Assembly (NCBI GenBank): GCA_049318625.1 | Contig: JBMOGA010000040.1 | Coordinates: forward strand, 1 to 34,306 | Direction: 5' to 3' | DNA length: 34,306 nt | DNA from: JBMOGA01 sp049318625 | GTDB taxonomy: Bacteria; Pseudomonadota; Alphaproteobacteria; Rhizobiales; Hyphomicrobiaceae | In this document: piece by piece, positions 8,029-15,864 of the stretch | Position numbering within the stretch: position 1 is the stretch's first letter | How the letters are laid out: every line of letters starts with the position of its first letter | Made by a program: the position numbers and the translations under genes | Notes under the pieces: model-generated | Database searches by the model: none | Told to the model about the DNA's origin: nothing | Seen by the model: only the letters and a program-made list of their open reading frames with translations

Positions 8029-8040
8029 CTAATCGATTAG
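8029..8040. other. 12-bp AT-rich palindrome upstream of fliG
   Basis: CTAATCGATTAG is a perfect palindrome. It is flanked by a run of six C (8014-8019) on one side and a run of G (8040-8044) on the other, so a longer interrupted inverted repeat could form. It lies between the fliG start and the 3' end of the J-domain gene. It could be an operator for fliG or a terminator element; nothing in the sequence decides. Confidence 0.35.
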
Positions 8041-8091
8041 GGGGCCAACCTTGTGCCAGCCTTTAAACCGCCGTGCGCCGGGCCATTCGGG

Positions 8092-8526
8092 CTAGCCGGC
8101 CTTGCGCAACTGTGCGGTAATGGCATCGTCGATCATCCGGTTGAACGCCGCCATCCGCGTGTTGGCGACGTCGCGGTCGGCTGGCGCGCAGCGGTCCGGG
8201 TGGTTCACGCGGGCGAACAGCCGGCGCAGGCGTTCGAGCTCGACACGGGTCAGTCCGGGTGGTAGCCGCGGCAACTCGTCGAGTTCCGGGACCTCGGTTT
8301 CCTCCGGCGCGTCCAGGAAGCGGTGATGCAGCCGGCTGCGGCGCGTCGTTGCCGGGTCGTTGCCGCTCGCCATCAGAAGGGCGATCCGGGCGGCCAGCAG
8401 AGTCCAGGTTTCGTCGCTGGCGCGCGTACGCGAGCCTTCCGCGCCGGGCCGGTTCTCGGCATCGGCCTCGGCAATTTCATCGAGGACGCGCGCGAACGCG
8501 TCATTGCCGTTGTCTTCCGCCTGCAC
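8092..8526 (-). CDS. Small J-domain-like protein
   Basis: A 144-residue soluble protein starting with GTG. The first 80 residues are acidic/variable and not recognisable. The C-terminal 60 residues look like the core of a DnaJ J-domain: a basic helix (LTRVELERLRRLFARV), the HPD motif in VNHPDR, then ANTRMAAFNRMIDDAI in place of the usual helix III. No Gly/Phe region, zinc fingers or client-binding domain are present. J-domains stimulate the Hsp70 ATPase, so it may be a specialised DnaK co-chaperone, but the client is unknown. It lies between the globin chemoreceptor and fliG, all on the minus strand; a strong hairpin separates it from the receptor gene. Confidence 0.75.
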   Translation of the reverse strand: MQAEDNGNDAFARVLDEIAEADAENRPGAEGSRTRASDETWTLLAARIALLMASGNDPATTRRSRLHHRFLDAPEETEVPELDELPRLPPGLTRVELERLRRLFARVNHPDRCAPADRDVANTRMAAFNRMIDDAITAQLRKAG

Positions 8527-8558
8527 CGCCGCGCCCGCAACGCCAAGTTCACAACGGA

Positions 8559-8590
8559 CGAAAGGCTAGGCGATGGCGCCTAGCCTTTCG
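8559..8590 (-). terminator. Perfect 14-bp stem-loop after the chemoreceptor gene
   Basis: Bases 8559-8572 are exactly complementary to 8577-8590, with a 4-base loop. The hairpin starts about 35 bases after the minus-strand stop of the chemoreceptor gene and ends 32 bases before the J-domain gene start. The minus-strand 3' arm ends in CCTTTCG, a short T-run inside the stem. It fits a terminator, or an mRNA-stabilising hairpin, for the receptor transcript. Confidence 0.65.
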
Positions 8591-8625
8591 TTAACGCTGC
8601 GGCTGCAATTGCAGGCGTCGTGATC

Positions 8626-10005
8626 TCAGGCTGCTCGGGATCCCGACTGGGTCTTGCTGGTGAGATCCGCGATGATGGTCAGGAACCGGTCGACCTGGGC
8701 CTGCACGTCGCGGGCGTGGGTGCCGAGTTCCGCAGCGGTCGTCATGACCTGGCTGGCGGCCGCCGCGGTCTCGGTGGCCGACTTCTCGACGCTGTTCACG
8801 TTTTCCACGACGGCGCCGGTCCCGTGGGCCGCGCTCTGAATGCTGCTGGCGATCTCCTGGGTCGCGGCGCCTTGTTCCTCGACCGCGGTGGCAATCGCCA
8901 CCGAGATTTCGCTCATTGAGCGGATGACCTCGCTGATCGCGCTGATCGACAGGACCGAGTCCTCGGTCGAGACTTGTATCCCATTGATTTGAGATCCGAT
9001 TTCCGCCGTGGCACGCGTGGTCTGCTCGGCCAGGGACTTCACTTCCTGAGCGACCACGGCAAAGCCTTTGCCCGCCTCGCCGGCCCGTGCCGCCTCGATC
9101 GTGGCATTCAGGGCGAGCAGGTTGGTTTGTCGCGCGATGGCGTTGATGAGGTCGACGATGTCGCCGATCTTCTGGGCGGCGCGCGACAGGTTGCGAACCT
9201 TCTCGGTGCTTTCGCCGGCGCTGACCACCGCCTTTTCGGCAATGCTCGTCGATGTGACGACCTGGCGGCTGATCTCGGTCACCGAGTGTGTCAGTTGCTC
9301 GGCTGCGGCGGCCACGGTCTGGACGTTGGCCGATGCCTCGCCGGCAATCTGATTGGTCTGCCTGGCGCGATCGCTGGTCATCTTGGTCGCGGTGCGCATG
9401 CTGTCCGCCGCCGACGACAGTTGCGAGGCGGCGTTGGACAAGATGCCGAAGACGCCACCGAAGGAGTTCTTGAAGTCCGAGGCGAGTTGCGTGAGCATCT
9501 TGTCGCGCTCGCGTCGCCAAGCTTCGACATAGACCGAGATTCCGAGCTCCATGTCGAGGATCGCGACCTTCACGAGCGCTTTTTGGAGCCTCAGCTTCTT
9601 GTCGGCAGCGCCGCGCTCCAGCATGCCCGACGGCATGCGCTGCGCCACGGTTTCAACCATGAGGCCGGCAAGCACATTGTAGGCGCCCAGGTACCATTCC
9701 GGCTCCAGGCCGATCCGGTTGTGGACTTCGCCGACCCGCTTGATGGAATCCAGATAGGTCGAATCGAAGCGGCCATCGAGGATCAGCGCCCAGTGCTTGA
9801 TCTGCAGGTCTTTGGCGCGGGTCTTCGTCGACGCATCGGCGAAATGGCGTCGGGTCTCGGGTGCGGTGCCCATCCCTGCGTAGAACTTGTCGAGGATCCC
9901 CGGCAATTCGGCGAGGACGAAGTCCTTGTGCTCGCGCAGCACGGCAATCGCCTCAGCATCGATCTGCGTAAAGGCCAACCTGCTCTTGATATCCAGGATG
10001 GACAT
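8626..10005 (-). CDS. Globin-coupled soluble chemoreceptor (HemAT-like)
   Basis: A 459-residue methyl-accepting chemotaxis protein without membrane segments. Residues about 10-165 form a protoglobin sensor domain with the family pattern HWALILDGRFD and VGEVHNRIGLEPEWYLGAY; H95 is the expected proximal haem ligand. Residues about 190-445 are the coiled-coil signalling domain with the conserved tip (LINAIARQTNLLALNATIEA, then AGKGFAVVAQEVKSLAEQT) that binds CheA and CheW. It has no C-terminal CheR-docking pentapeptide. The family senses O2 and related gases in aerotaxis; use of haem here is inferred from the conserved His. The start at 10005 gives the normal globin N-terminus and has GGAG about 10 bases upstream; longer starts add low-complexity sequence. 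Confidence 0.93.
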   Translation of the reverse strand: MSILDIKSRLAFTQIDAEAIAVLREHKDFVLAELPGILDKFYAGMGTAPETRRHFADASTKTRAKDLQIKHWALILDGRFDSTYLDSIKRVGEVHNRIGLEPEWYLGAYNVLAGLMVETVAQRMPSGMLERGAADKKLRLQKALVKVAILDMELGISVYVEAWRRERDKMLTQLASDFKNSFGGVFGILSNAASQLSSAADSMRTATKMTSDRARQTNQIAGEASANVQTVAAAAEQLTHSVTEISRQVVTSTSIAEKAVVSAGESTEKVRNLSRAAQKIGDIVDLINAIARQTNLLALNATIEAARAGEAGKGFAVVAQEVKSLAEQTTRATAEIGSQINGIQVSTEDSVLSISAISEVIRSMSEISVAIATAVEEQGAATQEIASSIQSAAHGTGAVVENVNSVEKSATETAAAASQVMTTAAELGTHARDVQAQVDRFLTIIADLTSKTQSGSRAA

Positions 10006-10313
10006 GGTTCGCTCGGTCTCCGTTCGCAGAGTTGATGGTTCGGCCGCTCGAGAGCGCCAAATGCCGTGGTCCTCCCAAGTAGCCAGAGGGGGCTTTCCCC
10101 AGGCTTGCCGCGGACGATTTCGGAGTGTTCGCCTCAGCGCGGCCGTTGCCCCGAGGAAACGCCGGCACCGGCGGCCCGGCCAGGAGCAGCGGGTCGTACC
10201 ATGGCGGAACGGCCCCCGCTCGACGGTCAAGTTGGCGAGATTGCAAAGGAGTGTCTTGCGGCAGCCCTAGAAGAAGGCTCCCTAGCGACACGGTTCAGCG
10301 CGGGAGCACGACA
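10006..10313. other. Divergent intergenic region, receptor gene / phoX
   Basis: A 308-base gap between divergently transcribed genes that should hold promoters for both. I see no confident -35/-10 pair, tRNA or repeat. An in-frame ATG at 10201 begins a reading frame that continues into the phosphatase gene in another frame; it is probably chance. No Pho-box could be identified by eye. Confidence 0.5.
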
Positions 10314-12293
10314 ATGGACACGACCCGACGGTCCCGTTCCCCGCAGTGCAACGACAGCGCGCTCCAAGGCACGGGTGCTGCGTCGCATGCGACGATGGAC
10401 GACATCATCGCCGAGCGGCTGTCGCGCCGGGATGTGCTGCGGGGCGTGGTCGCTCTCGGCGCTGTCACCGCCACCGTTTCGACGCTCGCGCTCGCCGCGA
10501 CGGCCCGTGCGCAGGGCGCTTCGACCACCCCGTCCTTCAACTTCAAGGAGGTGACGGCCGGATCGGACGAACGCCACCACGTTGCTGAGGGCTATGACGC
10601 CGACATCCTCATCCGTTGGGGCGACAAGGTTCTGGCCGACGCGCCGGCATTCGATCCCGCCAAGCAGTCGGCGGCGGCCCAGGCCCGTCAGTTCGGCTAC
10701 AACAACGACTATATCGCCTACATACCACTCGATGGCCGCAGCGATCACGGCCTGCTCGTCATCAATCATGAGTACACGAACGAGGAGCTGATGTTCCCGG
10801 GTCTCGGTCGCCAGGATAGGGCCAAGAAGTTCGCCGGGATGACCAAAGAGCTGGTCGACATCGAGATGATGGCCTGCGGCGGATCCGTGATCGAGGTGAA
10901 GCGGACCGGTGGCAAGTGGGCGGTCGTCGAAGGCAGCAAGTATGCCCGCCGAATCACCGCCGAGACAGAGATGCGGGTTGCCGGTCCGGCGGCGGGCCAT
11001 GCGCGGATGAAGACCGGCTATGATGCGACCGGGACCCGGGTGCGGGGAATGCTGAACAATTGCGCAGGCGGTGCGACACCCTGGGGGACCTGGCTATCCG
11101 CCGAGGAGAATATCAACGGATACTTCTGGAACAAGGCGGCCGGCGAGGCGAGCCCGGACGCAAAGCATCTCAAGCGCATGGGTGCCCCCGGGGAGAGCTA
11201 TGCGTGGGGCAAATTCCACGATCGCTTCGACGTCGGTAAGGAGCCGAACGAGATCAACCGGTTCGGGTGGATCGTGGAAATCGATCCGATGGATCCTTCA
11301 TCGATGCCCGTCAAGCGCACCGCGCTGGGTCGGTTCAAGCATGAAGCTGCGGCGGGGATCGTCGCGAAGGACGGCCGCTACGTTGTCTATCTCGGTGACG
11401 ACGAGCGATTCGAGTACGTCTACAAATTCGTCACCGCTGCCAAGGTTGATCCGGCGAACCGAGCGGCCAATCGCGACATCCTCGACAGCGGGACGCTTTA
11501 CGTCGCCAAGTACAATGCCGATCGGGCCGGGGAGTGGATGGCACTCGTTCACGGCCAAGGTCCGCTCACGGAAGCGAACGGGTTTCGGGACCAGGCCGAG
11601 GTCCTGATCAACGTGCGCTTCGCGGCCGAGTTGCTCGGCGCAACAAAAATGGACCGGCCGGAGGACGTCGAAGCCAATCCCAAGACCAACAAGGTCTACC
11701 TTCTACTGACCAACAACAGCCGACGTAAGGCGGACCAGGTCGACGCCGCCAATCCGCGCGCCGAAAACCGCTACGGCCACATCATCGAAATGATGCCGGA
11801 GGGCGGCGATCATACCGCGACGGGCTTTAAGTGGGAGATCCTGGTCAAGTGTGGCGACCCGACGGTTTTCGTTGTCAGGGCCTCGTTCAATCCGGCGACC
11901 ACAAAGGACGGTTGGTTCGGCATGCCGGACAATTGCTTCATTGACGCGTTGGGCCGGCTCTGGATCGCCACGGATGGCAACAGTCCGACCAAGACCGGAC
12001 GAGCGGACGGCCTGTGGGCGCTCGAAACCGAGGGTGCTGCGCGCGGCACCAGCAAGCATTTCTTCCGCTGCCCCAACGGCGCAGAGGTCTGTGGTCCGGA
12101 AATGACGCCGGATCTCGAGACCTTCTTCGTGGCGGTCCAGCACCCTGGCGAAGCCGACGAGGACGACCCGAACGCGCCAGCTGCGACGTTCGAGACTCCG
12201 TCGACCCGATGGCCCGACTTCAAGGACGGCATGCCTCCGCGGCCGTCGATCGTCGCGATCACAAAGCGCGGTGGTGGCAAAATCGCGGTCTGA
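10314..12293 (+). CDS. PhoX-family (DUF839) exported phosphatase
   Basis: A 659-residue PhoX-type protein. PhoX enzymes are periplasmic Ca/Fe-dependent phosphomonoesterases that release phosphate from organic esters. The N-terminus carries a twin-arginine signal (SRRDVLRG, R38/R39) and a hydrophobic stretch ending ARAQG near residue 67, so export should be by Tat. Family patterns include HGLLVINHEYTNEELMF, NNCAGGATPWGTWLSAEEN, GRFKHEAAAGIVAKDGRYV, VYLGDDERFEYVYKFV, RPEDVEANPKTNKVYLLLTN and DGWFGMPDNCFIDALGRLWI. The ATG at 10314 follows GGGAG at 10302-10306. It is monocistronic and converges on the histidine phosphatase gene, leaving 12 bases. DUF839 covers proteins of uncertain activity, so the substrate is inferred. 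Confidence 0.9.
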   Translation: MDTTRRSRSPQCNDSALQGTGAASHATMDDIIAERLSRRDVLRGVVALGAVTATVSTLALAATARAQGASTTPSFNFKEVTAGSDERHHVAEGYDADILIRWGDKVLADAPAFDPAKQSAAAQARQFGYNNDYIAYIPLDGRSDHGLLVINHEYTNEELMFPGLGRQDRAKKFAGMTKELVDIEMMACGGSVIEVKRTGGKWAVVEGSKYARRITAETEMRVAGPAAGHARMKTGYDATGTRVRGMLNNCAGGATPWGTWLSAEENINGYFWNKAAGEASPDAKHLKRMGAPGESYAWGKFHDRFDVGKEPNEINRFGWIVEIDPMDPSSMPVKRTALGRFKHEAAAGIVAKDGRYVVYLGDDERFEYVYKFVTAAKVDPANRAANRDILDSGTLYVAKYNADRAGEWMALVHGQGPLTEANGFRDQAEVLINVRFAAELLGATKMDRPEDVEANPKTNKVYLLLTNNSRRKADQVDAANPRAENRYGHIIEMMPEGGDHTATGFKWEILVKCGDPTVFVVRASFNPATTKDGWFGMPDNCFIDALGRLWIATDGNSPTKTGRADGLWALETEGAARGTSKHFFRCPNGAEVCGPEMTPDLETFFVAVQHPGEADEDDPNAPAATFETPSTRWPDFKDGMPPRPSIVAITKRGGGKIAV

Positions 12294-12305
12294 GGACCGA
12301 CGGGC

Positions 12306-12890
12306 TCACGGGGGCTTGATGCGGGCGGCGACGGACAGTGTTCCGTCGCCGTTGCGCTTCACAACCAGCGCCTCACCGGACGCCGGGTGCACGCCGGTCA
12401 GAGCCGTGACGACGACTTGATGGGTGACCAGAAGAGCCGGCTGGTCGACCGGAAGCGCTGCAATGTCTTGCTTGAGGCGCGCCATCTGGTCTGCCTCCGC
12501 CTCGCGCCGGCCGAAGAACGAGTTCAGCGACGGCAGGATCTCGGGGGCACGGCCGGTCATCAGCTGGGCCGTTTCGATGCAGCGGCACCACGCACTCGAC
12601 AATACGCGCGTGAACTGGACGCCAGCTTTTGCCGCCGCCGCCCCGATCCGGCGCGCCTGTGCGCGTCCGCGGTCGTCGAGGTTGCGCTGCGTGCTGCAGT
12701 CACCGAGGACGAGGCTCGGTGGATCCCCGGTGCCAGGAGCCTCGGCGTGGCGCATCACGACGAAGTGGCCCGGCTCAGCTGCCTTGGCCCAGGCGTCGGC
12801 GGCCATCGCGCCCGCACCGACACCAGACGTCAACGCGGCGACGATGGCACCGATGGTGGCGATCATCAGTCGCAATCGACGGTGATGCAT
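12306..12890 (-). CDS. Exported histidine-phosphatase superfamily protein
   Basis: A 194-residue member of the phosphoglycerate mutase-like phosphatases. A basic start and hydrophobic stretch (about 9-30, ending AMAADA) form a signal peptide, suggesting a periplasmic enzyme. The catalytic RH pair is R47/H48 (VVMRHAEAPG), with R103 in SSAWCRCIETA and a second His at 157 (LLVTHQVV). These are the superfamily's phospho-histidine and phosphate-pocket residues. The substrate is unknown. It lies 48 bases downstream of the DUF1178 gene on the same strand and may be the last gene of that operon; it converges on the PhoX-type gene, an interesting pairing of two exported phosphatases. Confidence 0.85.
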   Translation of the reverse strand: MHHRRLRLMIATIGAIVAALTSGVGAGAMAADAWAKAAEPGHFVVMRHAEAPGTGDPPSLVLGDCSTQRNLDDRGRAQARRIGAAAAKAGVQFTRVLSSAWCRCIETAQLMTGRAPEILPSLNSFFGRREAEADQMARLKQDIAALPVDQPALLVTHQVVVTALTGVHPASGEALVVKRNGDGTLSVAARIKPP

Positions 12891-12938
12891 CGGGAAACTC
12901 CTTCGACGGTCACCTTGGCTCGTTCGGCAGCGGTGACG

Positions 12939-13382
12939 TCAGTTCTGATCTTCCGGCAGACGGGGCAGCGGATAGAATTCGATGCCTTCTTCCTGAAGGC
13001 CGCGCACATCTTCGGGTGACGCCTCGCCATAAATGCCGCGGGCTGGCGCCTCCTCGTGATGGATCTTGCGGGCCTCGTCGGCGAACTGCGGGCCGACGTA
13101 CTCGGCGTTCTTCTCGACCTCGCTGCGCAGCTTGCGCATCAGCGCCATCATCTCGCGACGCATGGTGTCGCGTGCCATGTTCGCTGGGGTCTGGGCCACC
13201 GGCACGGATTCTTCCGAGCGCACAGAAACGTTGGGCGTCATCAGCGCCTTTTCGACCTTCTTCGAACCGCACACGGCGCACAGCACCTTGCCGCTCTTCG
13301 CCTGCTCGTCGAAAGCGGCGCTGGATTTGAACCAGGCCTCGAAGGTGTGCCCCTTCCGGCATTGGAGGGCGTAGCGGATCAT
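12939..13382 (-). CDS. DUF1178 family zinc-ribbon-like protein
   Basis: A 147-residue protein of the DUF1178 family, widespread in alphaproteobacteria and without assigned function. The N-terminus (MIRYALQCRKGHTFEAWFKS) and the later CAVCGSKKVEKALMTPNVSV give a Cys-x2-Cys pair plus an upstream Cys/His pair that look like a zinc ribbon. The C-terminal half is helical and charged, with the family-typical EVEKNAEYVG and ARGIYGEAS. The start at 13382 overlaps the upstream nitrilase-family stop (ATGA) and has GGGAA about 9 bases before it. The grxC-nitrilase-DUF1178 order is common in this group and suggests a shared thiol or metabolite-repair context. Confidence 0.9.
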   Translation of the reverse strand: MIRYALQCRKGHTFEAWFKSSAAFDEQAKSGKVLCAVCGSKKVEKALMTPNVSVRSEESVPVAQTPANMARDTMRREMMALMRKLRSEVEKNAEYVGPQFADEARKIHHEEAPARGIYGEASPEDVRGLQEEGIEFYPLPRLPEDQN

Positions 13383-14278
13383 GATCGTTTCCCATCGAAT
13401 TCCGGCTCGCAATCCGCCTGCAATTGATCGATCTCGAACGGGCGATCGTGTTGCAAAGACGGAATGCGGCGACGCGCATCGGCAACGGCGGACAAGTCAA
13501 CATCGGCCATGATGACCGAAGGATGAAGCGTGGGGGCCTCGGCGACGATTTCGCCCCAAGGTGAAATAATCAGGCTGTGACCATAGGTTTTTCGGCCACT
13601 TTCGTGCGTGCCAGCCTGCGCAGCGGCAAGAATCCAGCAACCGTTCTCGATGGCGCGGGCGCGCATGAGGGTGTGCCAGTGGGCGGCGCCGGTCGGCACG
13701 GTGAAGGCCGAGGGGATCGCCAGGATCTCGGCGCCGGCCTTGGCGAGGGCCCGGTAGATCTGAGGAAAACGCAAGTCGTAACAGATGGTTATGCCGATCT
13801 TGCCCCACGGGGTCCGGACAACCGGTGCGACCGCGCCGGGCCGGTAATTCTTGCTTTCGCGATAGGTCTCGCCACCCGGCAACGACACATCGAACATATG
13901 GATCTTGTCGTAGGTGGCGACGGCAACGCCACGGGGATCGAACAGGAAGGCGCGGTTGGCGACCTTGTCGGGCGCGACCCGGACAGCCATCGATCCGATA
14001 TGCAACCATAGGCCGAGGTCGCGCGCCAGATTGGAGAACCCGTCGATCGCGGCCCGGTCATGCTCGGGGGTCACGGCCGCGAACAGCCGCGAGCCGTCCG
14101 GCTCGATGAGGGTGGTCACCTCGGGGGTCTGCACATAGGTCGCGCCGGCTGCTGCCGCCTCGCGCACGAGCGCGCTGGCCGCGGCCACGTTGGCGGCTAC
14201 GTCGCGGCCCGAGCACATCTGCACGAGGGCAACCCGAACCGCACCCGAATTCGCCATGGCCGAAGGCATCGCCGTCAC
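13379..14278 (-). CDS. Carbon-nitrogen hydrolase (Nit2/omega-amidase type)
   Basis: A 299-residue nitrilase-superfamily hydrolase with the Glu-Lys-Cys triad: E53 (TPEVTTL), K125 (YDKIHMFD) and C166 (CYDLRFP). The YDKIHMFDV and CYDLRFPQIYR signatures match the Nit1/Nit2 branch, which hydrolyses deaminated glutathione or omega-amides such as 2-oxoglutaramate. It is cytoplasmic with no signal peptide. The GTG at 14278 overlaps the grxC stop (GTGA), favouring coupling, but ATG starts at 14269 or 14257 are also plausible. Adjacency to glutaredoxin suits a glutathione-repair amidase; this is inference. Confidence 0.9.
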   Translation of the reverse strand: MTAMPSAMANSGAVRVALVQMCSGRDVAANVAAASALVREAAAAGATYVQTPEVTTLIEPDGSRLFAAVTPEHDRAAIDGFSNLARDLGLWLHIGSMAVRVAPDKVANRAFLFDPRGVAVATYDKIHMFDVSLPGGETYRESKNYRPGAVAPVVRTPWGKIGITICYDLRFPQIYRALAKAGAEILAIPSAFTVPTGAAHWHTLMRARAIENGCWILAAAQAGTHESGRKTYGHSLIISPWGEIVAEAPTLHPSVIMADVDLSAVADARRRIPSLQHDRPFEIDQLQADCEPEFDGKRS

Positions 14279-14532
14279 CCGGCGAGCAAGGGATCGAGTT
14301 CGCCTGCGCGGTCGAGGGCATAGAGATCGTCGCAGCCGCCGACATGGCGGTCGCCGATCCAGATCTGCGGCACGGTCTGGCGGCCGCCGGCCTTGGCCGA
14401 CATGTCCGCGCGCAGCGCCGCCTTGCCGCTGACGTCAATCTCCTCGAACGCCGCTCCTTTGCTCGTCAGAAGCCGCTTGGCCATATGGCAGTAAGGGCAG
14501 AGCGACGTGGTGTAGATCGTGATCTTCGGCAT
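14275..14532 (-). CDS. grxC: Glutaredoxin 3 (GrxC)
   Basis: An 85-residue class I dithiol glutaredoxin that reduces disulfides and glutathionylated proteins using glutathione. The active site is C12-P-Y-C15, followed by the cis-Pro loop (TVPQIWIGD) and the glutathione-binding GGCDDLYAL. Length is typical. The start at 14532 is the only one giving the canonical N-terminus (MPKITIYTTSLCPYC); longer in-frame starts add unrelated low-complexity sequence. It is first in the minus-strand operon grxC, nitrilase family, DUF1178. Confidence 0.95.
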   Translation of the reverse strand: MPKITIYTTSLCPYCHMAKRLLTSKGAAFEEIDVSGKAALRADMSAKAGGRQTVPQIWIGDRHVGGCDDLYALDRAGELDPLLAG

Positions 14533-14850
14533 GGCTCGTCTCGTCCCGTCCCGACCCGTTCGACCCAACTCATGTGGAGCCCGGCCGGTCAGTATCTCGT
14601 AGGCAGGCCGCTGATTACAAGGTGTCACATCAGTCACGATCGGGTGTCTGACCCGCGGCGCGCCAGGACCGCCGTCCGCGCCACGCGGCGGCTCAGGGGA
14701 ATTGGCCTTGCTGTCCGGCCGGCAGCGGCTCAAATCAAGGCCATCACGAGCCTGCTCGTGCTCGACGTCCGACGTGGCGTCGTCGTTGCCGGCCGGCGCG
14801 GGGTGCCAGGGCGAACTCGGATCTCAGCCCTTTTCGACGGGAGTTGTAAC
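14533..14850. other. Divergent intergenic region, grxC / lysR
   Basis: A 318-base gap between divergent genes. It contains a perfect 7-bp inverted repeat with a 2-base spacer at 14745-14760 (CACGAGC/GCTCGTG), which could be a regulator site. I recognise no gene, RNA or confident promoter. Reading frames through it lack good starts. Confidence 0.45.
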
Positions 14851-15768
14851 ATGTCGCTGCGGGCCCTCAGGACCCTGCTCGCGATTGCGGAGCGAGGTTC
14901 ATTCGCCGCCGCGGCACGGGCCTGCCACCTGACCCAGTCGGCGGTGTCGATGCAGATGAAGGCGCTGGAGGCCGAACTCGGCGTGGTCCTGTTCGACCGT
15001 TCCGTGCGGCCGCCGGCCCTGACCCAGCAGGCGCTGGGGCTGATGCGCCATGCGGAAGACGCGCTCGCCTCTTACGAGCGGCTCCTCGCCAAGGTGCGGG
15101 CCGAGCCGGAGGTCGCCGGAACGCTGCGGCTCGGGGCGGTGCCGAGCGTCATGACCGGCCTGATGCCGCGGGCGCTGGCGCTGCTCGCTGCGCGGTATCC
15201 CGGTGTCCACGTGGCCGTCACCATGGGGCTGTCGGCCGAGCTGGTCGATCGCCTCGCGGCCGGCCAGCTCGACGCGGCGGTGGTCAGCGAACTCAGGCGG
15301 ACGCCGCGTGGGCTGGTCTGGCATCCCTTCCACGAAGAGCCGCTTGTGCTCATCGCGCCACTCGACGCACGCGGCGAGGACGTCGTGGCGCTGCTCGCGC
15401 GCTACCCCTTCATCCGCTACACGCAACAGGCCTGGGTCGGCGAGTTGATCGACGACCTGCTGCGCCGCCGCCGTCTCGCCGTGCGCGAGGCCATGACGCT
15501 CGACACCCTGGAAGCGGTGACCGCCATGGTGCATCACGGGCTCGGCGTGTCGATCATTCCATGGCGCGGAGCCGGCGCGATCATGGCCACGCCGGTGCGG
15601 CACATTCCGTTGCCCGGTGCGCCGGTTCATCGCGTCGTCGGTTTGCTGTTCCGCCCCGGCGTGGCGACGGAGCCGCTGGCTTCGGCCCTGCTCGGCGAAT
15701 TGCGCGAGGTGGCCACCGCGCCGCCAGCGCGGCGGGTCGCGGCCAAGACGCGTGCGCGCCGCCGGTGA
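14851..15768 (+). CDS. LysR-family transcriptional regulator
   Basis: A 305-residue LysR regulator. The winged helix-turn-helix is at residues 1-60 (LRTLLAIAERGSFAAAARAC, then LTQSAVSMQMKALEAELGVV), and the effector-binding periplasmic-protein-like domain covers about 90-290. The C-terminus is Arg-rich. The ATG at 14851 follows GGGAG at 14839-14843. It lies 96 bases upstream of and in the same direction as the molybdoenzyme/dehydrogenase cluster, so it probably controls that cluster in response to a pathway metabolite. A T-N11-A type inverted repeat lies in the gap after it. Confidence 0.93.
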   Translation: MSLRALRTLLAIAERGSFAAAARACHLTQSAVSMQMKALEAELGVVLFDRSVRPPALTQQALGLMRHAEDALASYERLLAKVRAEPEVAGTLRLGAVPSVMTGLMPRALALLAARYPGVHVAVTMGLSAELVDRLAAGQLDAAVVSELRRTPRGLVWHPFHEEPLVLIAPLDARGEDVVALLARYPFIRYTQQAWVGELIDDLLRRRRLAVREAMTLDTLEAVTAMVHHGLGVSIIPWRGAGAIMATPVRHIPLPGAPVHRVVGLLFRPGVATEPLASALLGELREVATAPPARRVAAKTRARRR

Positions 15769-15778
15769 ACCCCATATG

Positions 15779-15793
15779 TTCAAACTGATTGAA
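15779..15793. promoter_or_regulatory. Candidate LysR operator (inverted repeat)
   Basis: TTCAA and TTGAA form a perfect inverted repeat around 5 bases (ACTGA); the inner 13 bases have the T-N11-A form of LysR boxes. It sits between the LysR gene and the molybdoenzyme gene it probably regulates, about 70 bases before that start codon. No clear -35/-10 pair was found beside it. Confidence 0.45.
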
Positions 15794-15864
15794 GATGTGG
15801 TTCAGTGTTATTCGCTCACGCTGATGTCCAGCGCCTGTTAGACATGGAGAAACCGGAGCGTGCC

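Noticed and set aside
7905..8053. 12-base direct repeat (GGGCCAACCTTG at 7905 and 8042)
   Set aside because: Only two short copies 137 bases apart with no shared flanks or mobile-element features; likely chance or remnant.
8974..10035. A 353-codon plus-strand open frame opposite the chemoreceptor
   Set aside because: Low-complexity composition and full overlap with a strongly supported receptor gene; no RBS or recognisable domain.
10201..10554. Possible small gene starting at ATG 10201 (MAERPPLDGQVGEIAKECLA)
   Set aside because: The first residues look protein-like, but the frame runs far into the PhoX-type gene in another frame, has no good RBS and becomes Arg/Ser-rich.
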